Part shown: positions 47,841 to 58,850 of the stretch, piece after piece
How the letters are laid out: each line of letters starts with the position of its first letter
Numbering within the stretch: position 1 is the stretch's first letter
Origin: Atopsyche davidsoni
Lineage: Eukaryota; Arthropoda; Insecta; Trichoptera; Hydrobiosidae
NCBI GenBank assembly: GCA_022113835.1
Contig: JAILWY010000007.1
Coordinates: 12,923,501-12,987,500, forward strand
Direction of reading: 5' to 3'
Length of the DNA: 64,000 nt
Notes under the pieces: model-generated
What the model saw: the letters and a program-made list of their open reading frames with translations, nothing else
Told to the model about the DNA's origin: nothing
The model's database searches: none
Program-made: the position numbers and the translations under genes

Positions 47841-47842
<2 letters not shown>
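45641..47842 (+). mobile_element. TIR DNA transposon, copy 2, full length
   Basis: The 2202-bp element has perfect 13-bp terminal repeats AGGGTGTCCCTTA. Both flanks are TA repeats (45545-45640 and 47843-47910). Copy 1 at 1523-3538 shares nearly all of it except the left end. The superfamily is not assigned. Confidence 0.9.
45891..47540 (+). pseudogene. Broken transposase-like ORF, copy 2
   Basis: Open pieces 45891-46175, 46886-47245 and 47226-47540 plus an intervening frame with CCDTTAFNTGRFNGACAILE and ELLLVCRHHVYELVLKAV form one interrupted protein. The first 94 codons end in CVKKLVDLYHVWRELQKKL. Stops match those of copy 1 (for example TAG after LFD at 46682-46684 and TAA at 46858-46860). 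This copy keeps the base (46772 region) that copy 1 lost in GAGCAAACTTTAGG. Confidence 0.75.

Positions 47843-47910
<68 letters not shown>
47843..47910. repeat. (TA)n microsatellite, right flank of transposon
   Basis: About 34 TA units directly after the right terminal repeat, matching the left flank and showing insertion into a TA repeat. Confidence 0.95.
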
Positions 47911-47913
<3 letters not shown>

Positions 47914-48002
47914 ATTACTTCGTAGTAATATATTCAGATTAATCTTAGAACTTTATTTGATAGGAGGAGAAATATACTTCTAACTTTTTTTATCTAACTT
48001 TT

Positions 48003-48424
48003 AATTTAATTGTCACTTTATTTTGCTATATCGAAAGTTGATTTTTTTTACAGAGTATTGAAAAAACTATACATTATATTTATCTATTTTTTATTATTTA
48101 ATTAACGTCCATTTTAGGGTAAAATAAAATCTTGAAGATGTTGAAAAATTGGATAAAATGACGACTTTTCAAAACCAAAGTTTGTTAAAGTTTTTTTTTT
48201 TTTCAATTTTTTAAATATTAAGGCGCACATGGTGTATATTTAATCTTGTAATTTCAATTGAAAAAAAAACTTTTAAATGTTTAGGACTCTTGTAAAATGG
48301 ACCAGATGAACCTCCAAATTCCTACACTTCAATCGGAAAAACACATATTTATCATATTAATAGTAAATTTATAAGAAATAAAAAAATATTTTATTCAGAA
48401 GAAGGAATGTATCAAACTTTTTGC
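48003..48424. mobile_element. Foldback element copy 3, centre and right arm only
   Basis: It matches the central spacer and right arm of 9352-10211 (inverse orientation of the centre), including AGGACTCTTGTAAAATGGAC near 48283. It stops at AACTTTTTGCG about 48424 without the last 90 bp or the left arm. Confidence 0.75.
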
Positions 48425-48565
48425 GTCAATTGTTCGTTAATTTTGAAGTGTAAATTAACGCGACCTAGAGAAGCACTTCAGCGTTATGGAGATCATGAAA
48501 AACTCCAGAAGAAGAGTAATTTTGAGGACGCTTTTTTTTACAATGGTGACAAATTCTAATCCAGA

Positions 48566-49053
48566 GCCTCCAATGCGTAATCTGCGCCTCCAATGACCCT
48601 CCAATGCGAAATCTGCGCCTCCACTGAGCCTCCATTGAAAATATTGCGCGTTCTATGAGCCTCCAATGCGAAATCTGCGCCTCCACTGAGCCTCCATTGA
48701 AAATCTTGCGCGTTCTATGAGCCTCCAATGCGAAATCTGCGCCTCCACTGAGCCTCCATTGAAAATCTTGCGCGTTCTATGAGCCTCCAATGCGAAATCT
48801 GCGCCTCCACTGAGCCTCCATTGAAAATCTTGCGCGTTCTATGAGCCTCCAATGCGAAATCTGCGCCTCCACTGAGCCTCCATTGAAAATCTTGCGCGTT
48901 CTATGAGCCTCCAATGCGAAATCTGCGCCTCCACTGAGCCTCCATTGAATATCTTGCGCGTTCTATGAGCCTCCATTGAAAATATTGCGCGTTCTATGAG
49001 CCTCCAATGCGAAATCTGCGCCTCCACTGAGCCTCCATTGAAAATATTGCGCG
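48566..49053. repeat. 62-bp minisatellite
   Basis: The unit GCCTCCAATGCGAAATCTGC... ending GCGCGTTCTATGA repeats every 62 bp about seven to eight times, with truncated variant units at both ends. Single-base changes (CTTGCGCG against ATTGCGCG) distinguish units. Open frames on the minus strand here are by-products of the repeat. Confidence 0.93.
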
Positions 49054-49055
49054 TA

Positions 49056-49093
49056 GAATTAGGACAATATTAAATAAAATATTGTCCTAATTC
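49056..49093. repeat. 16-bp inverted repeat at the minisatellite edge
   Basis: GAATTAGGACAATATT (49056-49071) and its exact inverse (49078-49093) enclose a 6-nt AT loop directly after the last minisatellite unit. Confidence 0.9.
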
Positions 49094-49197
49094 TTAGGTA
49101 GTTTACCTTCATAAATTCATACTGAATTAATTACAATGTTTGAGATTAATCATTTGATATATACACAGATCCCCCGATTTAAACGGTACTATATTTA

Positions 49198-50287
49198 GAC
49201 AATTTCCCTTGTACACGGTTATTAAAATATTGGATTTAAATATAGGAAACAAGTAGTCATTTTTATTAGTTCCCTTGCTAACACCGTCGCTTATATTTCA
49301 TTTTTCATTATCATTTTTTACAAAATGACCCGAATGTTGAAAGAACTCTCACATTAATAAATTAACGTCAAAACTTGAACCTCATCCCATACTATAGAGT
49401 GATGAAAGTGATGTCGTACCAATCGCAATGAATAGAATAACAGTCTACGAAAGTAATTGAATTGTCGGTTATGCACATGTATGTTTGATTTCTATTTACT
49501 CGGTTTTCTAAGAAACCCATCCTCAGTGTAAATCGGGGGAAAGGTGAATATATATTTAAAAAATGAAGTACCATTATATAAAATAGTATTTTAGAAGAAA
49601 TCAACATTATAATGTTGACCGCACTGATCTTTTTAAAGGTTTTTCTTTTATTTAATCATAACGAGACAATTTCCCTTGTACACGGTTATTAAAATATTTG
49701 ATTTAAATATAGGAAACAAGTAGTCATTTTTATTAGTTCCCTTGCTAACACCGTCGCTTATATTTCATTTTTCATTATCATTTTTTACAAAATGACCCGA
49801 ATGTTGAAAGAACTCTCACATTAATAAACTAACGTCAAAACATGAACCTCATCCCATACTATAGAGTGATGAAAGTGATGTCGTACCAATCGCAATGAAT
49901 AGAATAACAGTCTACGAAAGTAATTGAATTGTCGGTTATTTAAAAATAAATTCTATTTCTTGTTTCCATGTGCAAAATGAACTACACACATATACTTTTC
50001 TATTTGTGTCATCTTATGAACAGACCGTTTTTTTTAATTTTTAAAAAATTATATATTCAGTTTTATTTTATGTTGAAATAATTGACTGAATTATGCACAT
50101 GTATGTTTGATTTATATTTACTCGGTTTTCTAAGAAACCCATTCTCAGTGTAAATCGGGGGAAAGGTGAATATATGTTTAAAAAATGAAGTACCATTATA
50201 TAAAATAGTATTTTAGAAGAAATCAACATTACAATGTTGACCGCACTGGTCTTTTTAAAGGTTTTTCTTTTATTTAATCATAACGAG
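49198..50287. repeat. Direct tandem duplication, ~466-bp unit
   Basis: Unit 1 is 49198-49663 and unit 2 is 49664-50287; both start GACAATTTCCCTTGTACACG and end TTTAATCATAACGAG. They are nearly identical except that unit 2 has an extra 151 bp (49940-50090) bounded by TTAT on both sides. A diverged relative of the upstream flank recurs around 50630-50810. Confidence 0.9.
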
Positions 50288-51200
50288 GCTTAAACTTTTT
50301 TTAATGTCACATATTCTGTGACCTGAGAACGGTTTCATCAGCTTGAGAATATAGAACTCTCCAAGTGTAGTTAAATCTTCTCGTCTCTCATCCTTTCCTT
50401 AATAGGCAAGTCCATTTACTACATACTTCACATGTCAACCTAAATTTGATTCTAAATTTATCCATTCTGTTTGCCACGTATAGGATTTCTTTCTTTAATT
50501 TCTGTACTTTTTGCCTTATAAGCAGAGCAATAAAGAATCTAATTTTTTTAGTTCCCATGTAGTTCCGAACACTCTAAAAGCTTCTGCTTCTGTGAACGTT
50601 ATCATTAGCACATATATTGTGCATATATTTAACATGCATAAATTTATACTGAAATAATTATTATATTTCAGATTAATCATTTGATATGGACACCTATCTC
50701 CAGATTTAACGGTACTTTATTTTCACGATTTCTCTTTAACAATATAGAATTTAAAAGAAAAAAAAAAGTAGTCTTTATTTATAAAATTGTTGAAACATAC
50801 GTGAGTTGCCAGTAAAAAAATTTAAACGGATTTTTTTTTTAATACGTGAAGTCAGATACGGAGTTTAAAAAAGTTTTATTTTAAATATGTTTAATAGTTT
50901 TAAATCAATAAGATATATGTTTAAGTACTAGGTTTATATTGTCTTTGGATTCGTAAGTGTACAGTTTCCGGTAAAATCAAGATTTATTTGACATTTAGGG
51001 TTACGGGTAACTTATTCTTATTAAAGAAAGAAGTTCAAAAATCAACCCTCATTATTACTGTAGTTGATTTGAGTTGTGAGTTCAACGAGTAGATTAGGAT
51101 TATCAAATGTACCAATTTGTAGATACATATGATAAATTATTGTATTTCTCCATGTTCGTCGCGAGTGTACTTTGTCGGTTTTAACACATTGTATGCGGGA
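50288..51200. other. Unassigned AT-rich DNA
   Basis: It contains a diverged partial copy of the 49105-49290 sequence at about 50630-50810 and a small palindrome GTCACATATTCTGTGAC at 50306. No genes were recognised. Confidence 0.45.
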
Positions 51201-51503
51201 ATTAAATATCGTTTCCGGAATAACTCCAAAAAAAAAATGGTTTTTATTTAAGAATAGTTTCAATACAAGTTCTTTACAACACAAAAGTCTAGCTAACATT
51301 GAATCTTATACTAAATATGCGGTCCTTATACAATAGGGTTTGCAGCCTGGGGGCTCCTGTGGTTATCGTCACTCAGATCGTTTCCGCCTGGGGGTCGCAG
51401 CTGGGTTTTTTTTTATGTTGTGACCCTATCGTCTAATGTTGACGTCTTATGCCGATTGATGCGGAATGTGTTTTAGCTCCGAAGGCGATATGAACTCGTA
51501 TCT
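51201..51503 (-). repeat. 3' LTR of the errantivirus
   Basis: It matches 56062-56393 with a few indels; the other copy has an additional tandem GGTCGC-type block. It contains TTTTTATTTAAG-type poly(A) signal sequence on the minus strand. Confidence 0.9.
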
Positions 51504-53062
51504 CCTCCCTCCTCAAGTTTTGAATTTATGGGCTTCACGAGTACTAAATTCAAATCGGTGTCGGCGGTTGCTTCTTTCTTCTTAATCCGAAAGGCGTAGT
51601 ACATTGCTGCTATTACTAGAATTATTAAAATGATTAAATATGTCGGTATTGTCCAGACTGCTGGGTGGACATCCTTTGTTTCTTCTATGTTCTTGACGTT
51701 CTCTTTCAATATTTCGTAATCTTTCTTTATCTTGTTACTTATTCTTAGTTTATTTAAAACTATAAGTTGTTCTTCAGCATTTTTGTTCAAAACGAAGAAC
51801 TCTTCTTGTTGCGGTAGTATGATAGGTTTTCCTTTTATGTCGTCTTGGTGATTGGAGTATGTCGTGTTTTGTAGTTTAAATCTACATTCTTTTGGAAGTT
51901 GCAAGACATATGCTCCGCTGATAAATTTGGTTTCAGTACATTGCAGTTGAATTGTTGCAAAGTAGGTTATTAATATATAATTTGCACTGTCAATGGCTTG
52001 CACGATTGAATCTTTAATTCGAATTGGCGTCGTCTTACAATTTATTGGGTTTTTCATTTCGAATATTAGCTCTAGGCATGTATTGTCATCTTGAGTTATA
52101 AATAGTCTTTGTTTAGGAGGTCACATTCATTTTCTGTGTATCTATAGTATTCACTCTCGCGGATAAAGAAGTTAGTATTTGGTAAGATGGTTTCATTATT
52201 TTTATTAGGAATAGGGTACAAATGGTAGTAATTAAATTCTCTATCGGTTATGATGGGAAATTTTATAAGGAAAATTATTCGATCGTTCGACAGGTAACTG
52301 TCTACTTTTAATACATTATAATATTCTTTTGGTTCAACAAGATACGGTGAAATTCCGCTTTTTTCAATTAACGCTATCATCTTTTTAACATATTCAACAC
52401 AAATTAACGATGGATGAGGAATTCTAAGTTTTGAAAACAAAATAGCATTTTCAATATCTGATATTATATCGTGCATATTGCAAATGGTATTGTAAAGATT
52501 GTCCATTGCGCTTCTTATTTCAATATGTCCTTAGTTAGAACTGTCATTTCCATTATTTTAGTTTAGATTTTATTTTCATTATGTTTGATTGAATTGAGGG
52601 TTTTCTTAAAATATTCTATCATTTTTAGGTGAAGAGATACGCTTGATTTAGTGTTTCTTATAATTTTATTTTGATTTTCCTGAAGGGATTGTATTAAGGA
52701 ATTAAAATGCTCTGCATCACTGCCATCCAAGTTCCCTGTTATGCTCTTAATTATATTTCCGAGACCGTTAATCAGACCTCTCTTGGATCTCATATCCTTA
52801 ACGTATACATTAATTTTATTAATTGTTTTAGTCAACTTGTACTCAATCGTTTCGAAAAGAGTCTTGAGTTCATTCTTTATGATCGCATGCAAGTTATTAC
52901 TAGTGTCAAACTGTCATCGGGCTTCTTGTGATCCCTGGATGAAAGATGCCGTGTGCTTTTTTCTTTGGTGTAGATCGTAACGGGTCGAGTCTCGGCCAAA
53001 TGACTGCCGTTCAAATACTGGGGCTTGGCGATGCTTCTAAAACATGCGAGAGTCCCTTTCAT
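51473..53062 (-). pseudogene. Envelope-like gene, broken into several frames
   Basis: Segments at 52877-53062, 52563-52892, 52096-52506 and 51473-52057 together resemble an insect errantivirus envelope related to baculovirus F proteins. A furin-like RSKR is followed by a Gly-rich GLINGLG stretch near the middle of 52563-52892, and the last segment has a hydrophobic membrane span (IPTYLIILIILVIAAMYYAF) and a short basic tail. Stops or shifts separate the segments, so a whole protein cannot be made from this copy. Confidence 0.75.
51504..51514 (-). other. Polypurine tract
   Basis: The minus strand reads GAGGAGGGAGG immediately before the 3' LTR, the expected plus-strand primer for LTR elements. 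Confidence 0.75.
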
Positions 53063-53175
53063 CGACCCTCCTTTGTTTTCTAGTGTTCTTTTTAGTCTTC
53101 GTTATTTGAACTTTTGTTAAAACGTAACACTAAACAAATTGTACATATATATGGCTGTTAACACAGAGATGGCGT

Positions 53176-53832
53176 TTACATGCGTAAACAACTAGCTATG
53201 ATTTTTAATCGTTCAAATTGGTCTTTAATAACGTAAAGTTGAGTCCTGATGGGTTTTAATTCTACATAATGGATAAATATATGGTTAGCTCTTTGTACTC
53301 TCGCTATCCCTAGTTTAAAAGGTAATATTCCGGGGTTGTTATCTTCTATTTTGCTTAGTTTAATTTGTCCTTTGCCGATCGTCATCAGCATGATCACGAC
53401 GGCTGCCGCCCAGATCATTCTGAAATCAATATTTCTTTTTAGGACGTTTAACCTCGTTCTTATGCCTCGTAAGGCCTTCGCTAAATACTTTATTGCTAGT
53501 TTGATTACTAAATCTAGATTTTTAAACTTCTTAGCTAATTTATTTCTAATTTCCCCACTATTCTTAATGTATATAGGTTCTTCTAAATCTATTGTATCTA
53601 AAGTTTCTCTATTTAAATTCGCCTTATTAATCATATTTTCTTTTTTATAGGTTAATTTTTCGTTAATTGTTTGGTACATCAATCGGGTAGCTTCCTTGTG
53701 TCTTTCTACGTAATTTTGAGTTACCAATTGTTCGGTGTCAATGTCGAAATAATCCGATTTATTAATGTGTCCTAATGTTATTTTTAATGGTGTTTTTTTG
53801 TGACTAGAATGTATGGTATGGTTGTAAGCCAA
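53176..53832 (-). pseudogene. Integrase C-terminal part running into an envelope-type segment
   Basis: A 218-codon open frame begins AYNHTIHSSHKKTPLKI, the end of the integrase core, continues through a Lys-rich stretch, and then has a hydrophobic signal-like segment (MIWAAAVVIMLMTIGKGQI) and sequence typical of the start of an envelope protein. The join looks like a deletion or the usual tight overlap of the two genes rather than a normal fusion. Confidence 0.6.
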
Positions 53833-53838
53833 AATTGC

Positions 53839-54318
53839 TTAGGTCGTTTCTTGTTTTATGTTTGAAGTGTTCGCATTTAATATCCTAAGGTGTTCGATAA
53901 GTGTTGAACGTAATCTTTCTATTGTACCTTGTGATTCATGATGAATCGGTGAGCCGTAATGAATTTTGATTTTATGTAATCTCAAGAATTCTTTTAGAGC
54001 GTGGTTATCGAACTCTTTGCCTGAGTCGCACTCTATTGCTAATGGTAAGCCATGATGTGAAAAGTATACATTTAATGATTCTATAACATTGATCATGTTA
54101 ACTGATTCAACGGGATAAGCTAGTGCATATTTTGAAAATTTATCTATTAATGTTAAGAATCTCTGTGATTTACACGTAAACGTATCCATTACGATTACTT
54201 CGAATGGTTTACTAGGTGTGGGAGTTATATTAAGTTTAATATTCAGAGGGTTTCTGTCATATTTTTTCACATTACACTCGTCGCAATTATTAATAAAATT
54301 AGAAATTAACTCCTTCAT
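53839..54318 (-). pseudogene. Integrase core fragment
   Basis: A 159-codon frame with the end of the zinc-binding region (CDECNVKKYD) and the catalytic residues in VIVMDTF, ECDSGKEFDN and HHESQGTIERL, the D,D-35-E triad of retroviral-type integrases. The upstream His-His half of the zinc finger is out of frame near 54320-54420. Confidence 0.85.
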
Positions 54319-54659
54319 TTTAGGCCAATAGTACTTTCTTTTTAAATGTTCTAATGTTTCGTTGATGCCTCTATGATTCGTTTTTCATACACGGTAATTT
54401 TTTAAGATAATTTCTCGTTGATCTGTATCGACAACGTCCTCAAGTATTGTGTTACACTTAACTAATATGTATCCGTTGTTTTTGAAGTGTTTTTGCAAGG
54501 TTGGGGTTAATTAATTGTCGTTTAACTGTATTCCGTAAGTTATCTTAGGTTTTATGAATTCTTTAAAAACTTTTATAATTGCCTTTTCTTCTTTAGGTAT
54601 GTTCAAAATAATTCTCGAAACATCCGGGAGTGGCTTTATTGTTTTGATTATTTTGTTGT

Positions 54660-54992
54660 TTAAAATTTGAATATTTTAAACGTATTTATGGATTTTTCTG
54701 ACGATGGTATTTCGAATATCGGGTCCTCTACACTTGTATGTACCGTATCGTTAGTTTGACTATCAAAGTCTTCTAATATCGGATCGTCGCCCACCTGGGG
54801 TAACATTGAGATATCATCTGTATAGTCTTCTATTAAATCGTTCAATTCATTAGCGTTTATTTCTATCCGTGACAATGCGTCAGCGTTACCGTTTTTATTT
54901 GTCGGTACGCCCGCAATGACCGATCCGTTAGCTGGAATCGTAATTGTTTTTAATGATTTTAAAGGGATGGTATACCATTTCATTGTATGCAT
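54660..54992 (-). pseudogene. RNase H tail joined to protease-linker, deletion scar
   Basis: The frame contains NADALSRI, the end of the RNase H/connection region of gypsy-group elements, directly preceded by text that belongs to the linker after protease. The reverse transcriptase and RNase H core, normally well over a kilobase, are absent between these points (about 54880-54900). Confidence 0.75.
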
Positions 54993-55353
54993 TTGGAGCG
55001 GTTACTATGTGTTTTTCAAAATCGAACTGCATTTTTAATAATTTCACGGTTTCCATCCCAATTAATCCGTCTAGTGTGAGGTGGAATTTATATAAGTAAA
55101 ATTTTAATTTAGCGGGTGTTTTAAATTCTTTGAATGACTCCATTTAAATGCTATTTTCATGACAGCTTTCTCCTGCTACGGTTCTTACGTTAAAATTCCC
55201 AGGTTTAATGAAGTCTTTAAAATATTTGTTAATTATGCTCGGGTCAAGGAATGATTTACTAGATCCCGTGTCTATTAGTAAGTTTATCGGAGGTTCATTA
55301 ATTGTAATGTACGGTAACTGTCGAAATTGTTCGTGATTATTTACTTCGATCAA
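54928..55353 (-). pseudogene. Aspartic protease fragment
   Basis: Frames 55144-55353 and 54928-55143 carry the active-site motif LLIDTGSSKSFLD and the downstream DGLIGMETVKLL, the IG.(D/E) flap-end motif. A stop separates the two frames at the boundary. Confidence 0.8.
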
Positions 55354-55355
55354 GT

Positions 55356-55742
55356 TTACCCTTGGCTCTCTTCGCTCACATGAATTTGTACGAAATTCAC
55401 GTATGCGGCGACGTTCGAAGTGATACGCTTTGCGAATTCTCGGGCGGTTTCCCCGTGATTTTGGAACATTGCATTTGATTCCATAATGAGAATCGTATGA
55501 TTCCGTCTATCAGCATAGTTTGCTACGAGTAAGGCCACATTTTAACGTTGTGAGAAATGACTAAATCGTACGCATCCCCTTCTAGTTTTTGTACAATACC
55601 CCGAATAAGAATTCGTTTTTGTACTTCGTTTGTACTCATCCAACTTGTCTTCGCAAGCGGACAGAAAATCATTTAAGCATTTAGAGTTTCCATCAAATGA
55701 TGTGATGCTGTTCAACTTGATTTTAATATTTGAATATGCCAT
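55356..55742 (-). pseudogene. Gag fragment, heavily deleted
   Basis: It starts MAYSNIKIKLNSITSFDGNS, with LNDFLSACED typical of gypsy-group gag, then shifts frame near 55570 into a segment resembling the gag C-terminal region. The total is about 130 codons against several hundred expected. Confidence 0.65.
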
Positions 55743-56041
55743 TGTTACTACGTTCGTTGAGAAAATTTCACTTTTTATGCTTAGTTACTAGCAAAACCAA
55801 TCATACTTTCAAAGAACCTGGGAGAAATGGTAAAGGAATGTTATAAGGACAAGAGTGTACTTACAGTTTCGCTTTTCCTTGGAGATATTAGTGCCTTCTC
55901 CTTTTGATCTTTGAAATGGAGGGCTCTTTCCGGCTTCCGGATATTCTTTTTGCCAATTAATCGTTTAGACGAACGTCAAAGTTGGATTCAGCAGGAAATT
56001 CTTGCTTTTGCTCGATGCACAGATTTTAACTTTAACATTGG

Positions 56042-56061
56042 CAATCCTACCGACTGCGCCA
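56042..56061 (-). other. Primer-binding site
   Basis: The minus strand reads TGGCGCAGTCGGTAGGATTG immediately after the 5' LTR, the same primer-binding site class as Drosophila 17.6 and 297 (tRNA-Ser). Confidence 0.85.
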
Positions 56062-56393
56062 ATTAAATATCGTTTCAGGAATAACTCTTAAAAAAAGGTT
56101 TTTATTTAAGAATAGTTTTAATACAAGTTCTTTACAACACAAAAGTCTAGCTAACATACTAAATATGCGGTCCTTATATAATAGGGTTTGCAGCCTGGGG
56201 GTTCCTGCGGTTAACGCCACTCAGATCGTTTCCGCCCGGAGGTCGCTGTGGTTATTGTCACTCTGCAATTGTTTCCGCCTGGGGGTCGCTGCAGGGTTTT
56301 GTTTATGTTGTGACCTTATCGTCTAATGTTGACGTCTTATGCTGATTGATGCGAAATTTGTTTTAGCTCCGAAAGCGATATGAACTCGTATCT
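56062..56393 (-). repeat. 5' LTR of the errantivirus
   Basis: Reads from AGATACGAGTTCATATCGC to ATATTTAAT on the minus strand. It is 29 bp longer than the other LTR because of an additional partial copy of a CCTGGGGGTCGC-containing block near 56240-56290. Confidence 0.9.
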
Positions 56394-56524
56394 AGGGCAA
56401 CGAATAAAAAATAGAGGTACTCTGAAAGGTTTTAGATATGAAGAAAAAAAATCTATGTATTATGCGAACACTTTGCGGAACGATGTTATTTTGTTAGGTT
56501 AAAATTTTCCATATAAATGTCTAT

Positions 56525-56954
56525 TGTACGATTTTAAGGATGGTACCACCATCTATGTATGAGCTATCAAAGTGGTGATAGCTCAGGGAACTGTTTTGCG
56601 AGCCATGTGACATATGAGTCATATGACGGCGAATTTATGGCCTAGAGAGGGGGGGGGCAGTGGCGTATAAAAGAGCGGGCTGGCCTGCAGCTCATTCTCT
56701 TTTTCTCTCTATTTCTCTATTTCTCTCTATTCTCAGTTCTTCCCTATTCTCTGATTGTTATGTGATATTTATATTGTAATAAAAACGGAAATCATAAAAT
56801 CCGAATTTTATTGAAGAACGAGACGTGCATCATAACCTTAAAATAAAGGATAACGACCATTAATCCCGGTCGAGTAACGAGCCGAAGATCGTACATGTGT
56901 GGGCTGAATTTACAACTCAGCGGGATCCACGCATGCTGCGGATCGGCGCGAACA
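56525..56954 (+). mobile_element. Solo LTR B
   Basis: The 430-bp sequence starts TGTACGATTTTAAGG and ends GGCGCGAACA, with a perfect 5-bp duplication TCTAT on both sides (56520-56524, 56955-56959). GCGTATAAAAGAGCGG near 56662 is a promoter-like TATA box, and AATAAAA near 56778 a poly(A) signal. It is the same family as solo LTR A but in opposite orientation and about 80 bp shorter. Confidence 0.93.
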
Positions 56955-57654
56955 TCTATATCACAATCTATTTAAATATTTAAACGCGTAAATCCACGAA
57001 GCTCAAAAATAAAGACGTCAGGACACAAGAAGTATTTCTCAATAACTGTTCTCTTTGCACACTGGGATATCGGTCATAAAACTCGTAAACAATACATTCG
57101 TACCCTAACGGTACTGCATTCCACCAGCGCCATAAAGTGTAGTCTACTTATAAGGGATTTTTATGATCCCTGTTGCCCCAGCAGGTTTGAAACGGTTCGC
57201 CTAGGCAGATAGGTATTTCTGTGAAAGACAAACAAACAAATATTTCGTAATACGCAGTTGTAATCGGTCCGCGTTGACACTTTTATCGCATCCCACCCCT
57301 AATCTATACGAACCGAGTTTAGACGGCTCCCGCTGTCTACGCGTAATTCATGCGAGCCGACTTAAGTCGGTTCCCGCACTCCAAGTGATTAATAATTTGA
57401 TTGATTGGTTCAAAACCATCCCTACCAGCTCAACGGATTACTTATTATTAAATAAATCAGCAATATCTGTTGCTTATGCATCATACTTATACAAATTTAT
57501 ATTCTCAAGAATTTGATTTTGATTCTCGATTAATTGCCATCAATATTGGAATTTCTATATTCGTATTAAGATTTTACTGCTTTCTATTTTAAGTTTTGAA
57601 GTATCTCTTTTTAATCTACAGTTATCTTTCAGCTTTCGACAAAGTTTTTTTGGC
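56955..57654. other. Unassigned DNA
   Basis: No recognisable coding region or element. An 80-codon frame at 57274-57516 has no known motif. Confidence 0.45.
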
Positions 57655-58097
57655 TTGTCTGTCTGTGTCTGTGTGTCTGTCTGTGTGTCTGTCTGTGTGT
57701 CTGTCTGTGTGTCTGTCTGTGTGTCTGTCTGCGTGTCTGTCTGCGTGTCTGTCTGCGTGTCTGTCTGCGTGTCTGTCTGCGTGTCTGTCTGCGTGTCTGT
57801 CTGCGTGTCTGTTTGTGTGTCTGTGTGTCTGTCTGTGTGTCTGTGTGTCTGCCTGTGTGTCTGTGTGTCTGCCTGTGTGTCTGTGTGTCTGTGTGTCTGC
57901 CTGTGTGTCTGTGTGTCTGTGTGTCTGTGTGTCTGTGTGTCTGTGTGTCTGTGTGTCTGTGTGTCTGTGTGTCTGTGTGTCTGTGTGTCTGTGTGTCTGT
58001 GTGTCTGTGTGCCTGTGTGTGTCTGTGTGTCTGTCTGTGTGTCTGTCTGTGTCTGTCTGTCTGTGTCTGTCTGTCTGTGTCTGTCTGTGTCTGTCTG

Positions 58098-58128
<31 letters not shown>

Positions 58129-58470
58129 GTCTGTCTGTCTCTGTCTGTCTGTCTGTCTCTGTCTGTCTGTCTGTCTGTCTGTCTGTGTCTGTCTGTGTCT
58201 GTCTGTCTGTCTGTCTGTGTCTGTCTGTCTGTCTGGGTGTCTGTCTGTCTGTATGTGTGTCAGTCTGTATGTGTGTCAGTCTGTATGTGTGTCAGTCTGT
58301 ATGTGTGTCAGTCTGTATGTGTGTCAGTCTGTATGTGTGTCAGTCTGTATGTGTGTCAGTCTGTATGTGTGTCAGTCTGATGTGTGTCTGTCTGTATGTG
58401 TCTGTCTGTGTATGCGTGTCTGTCTGTGTATGCGTCTGTCTGTGTATGTGTGTCTGTCCGTTCGTGTTTT
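57655..58470. repeat. (TGTC/TGTG)n compound microsatellite
   Basis: Over 800 bp of CTGT and TGTG units in changing higher-order mixtures, including a 16-bp unit GTATGTGTGTCAGTCT repeated near 58250-58380. Long open frames in all three plus frames (Val-Cys-Leu-Ser repeats) are artefacts of stop-free repeats. Confidence 0.97.
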
Positions 58471-58593
58471 AATTTTCACCTTTTACATTTATAAAATTCA
58501 CGGACTCAAGTTATTTCTCAGGTTTTCAACAGTTAATCGATTTTCACGGTTTCTACGGCTAAAGACGGTTCGCGTATTAATATTTTTTTTCAC

Positions 58594-58850
58594 GGTTTTT
58601 TTTTTTTTTTTTTTTTTTTCATCAAGAATTCACGTTTTACGTGTACTTACTTCGCCCCGCTTCGCCCCGCTTTGCCCCGCTTCGCCCCGCTTCGCAATCT
58701 ATCCATCCATCCATCCATCCATCCATCCATCCATCCATCCATCCATCCATCCATCCATCCCATCCCATCCCATCCCATCCCATCCCATCCCATCCCATCC
58801 CATCCCATCCCATCCCATCCCATCCCATCCCATCCCAACCATCCCATCCC
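58594..58850. repeat. Poly-T, (CTTCGCCCCG)n, (ATCC)n and (CATCC)n
   Basis: A poly-T run at about 58595-58619 is followed by about four CTTCGCCCCG units (58650-58694), then ATCC units (58700-58757), then CATCC units to 58850. Confidence 0.95.

Larger units (their letters stand above)
51201..56393 (-). mobile_element. Errantivirus-type LTR retrotransposon with env, internally deleted
   Basis: The LTRs are 51201-51503 (3') and 56062-56393 (5'), with a primer-binding site matching the TGGCGCAGTCGGTAGGAT type used by 17.6/297-group elements and a purine tract next to the 3' LTR. Minus-strand order is short gag, protease, RNase H tail, integrase, env, so it is a Ty3/gypsy-group insect errantivirus. 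The reverse transcriptase, most of RNase H and most of gag are missing, and the remaining genes carry breaks. No clear target duplication was seen (flanks GGGA and AGGG). Confidence 0.9.

Noticed and set aside
48465..49027. Minus-strand frames with repeated EAQISHWRLIERA
   Set aside because: They arise from the 62-bp minisatellite, whose length is not a multiple of three.
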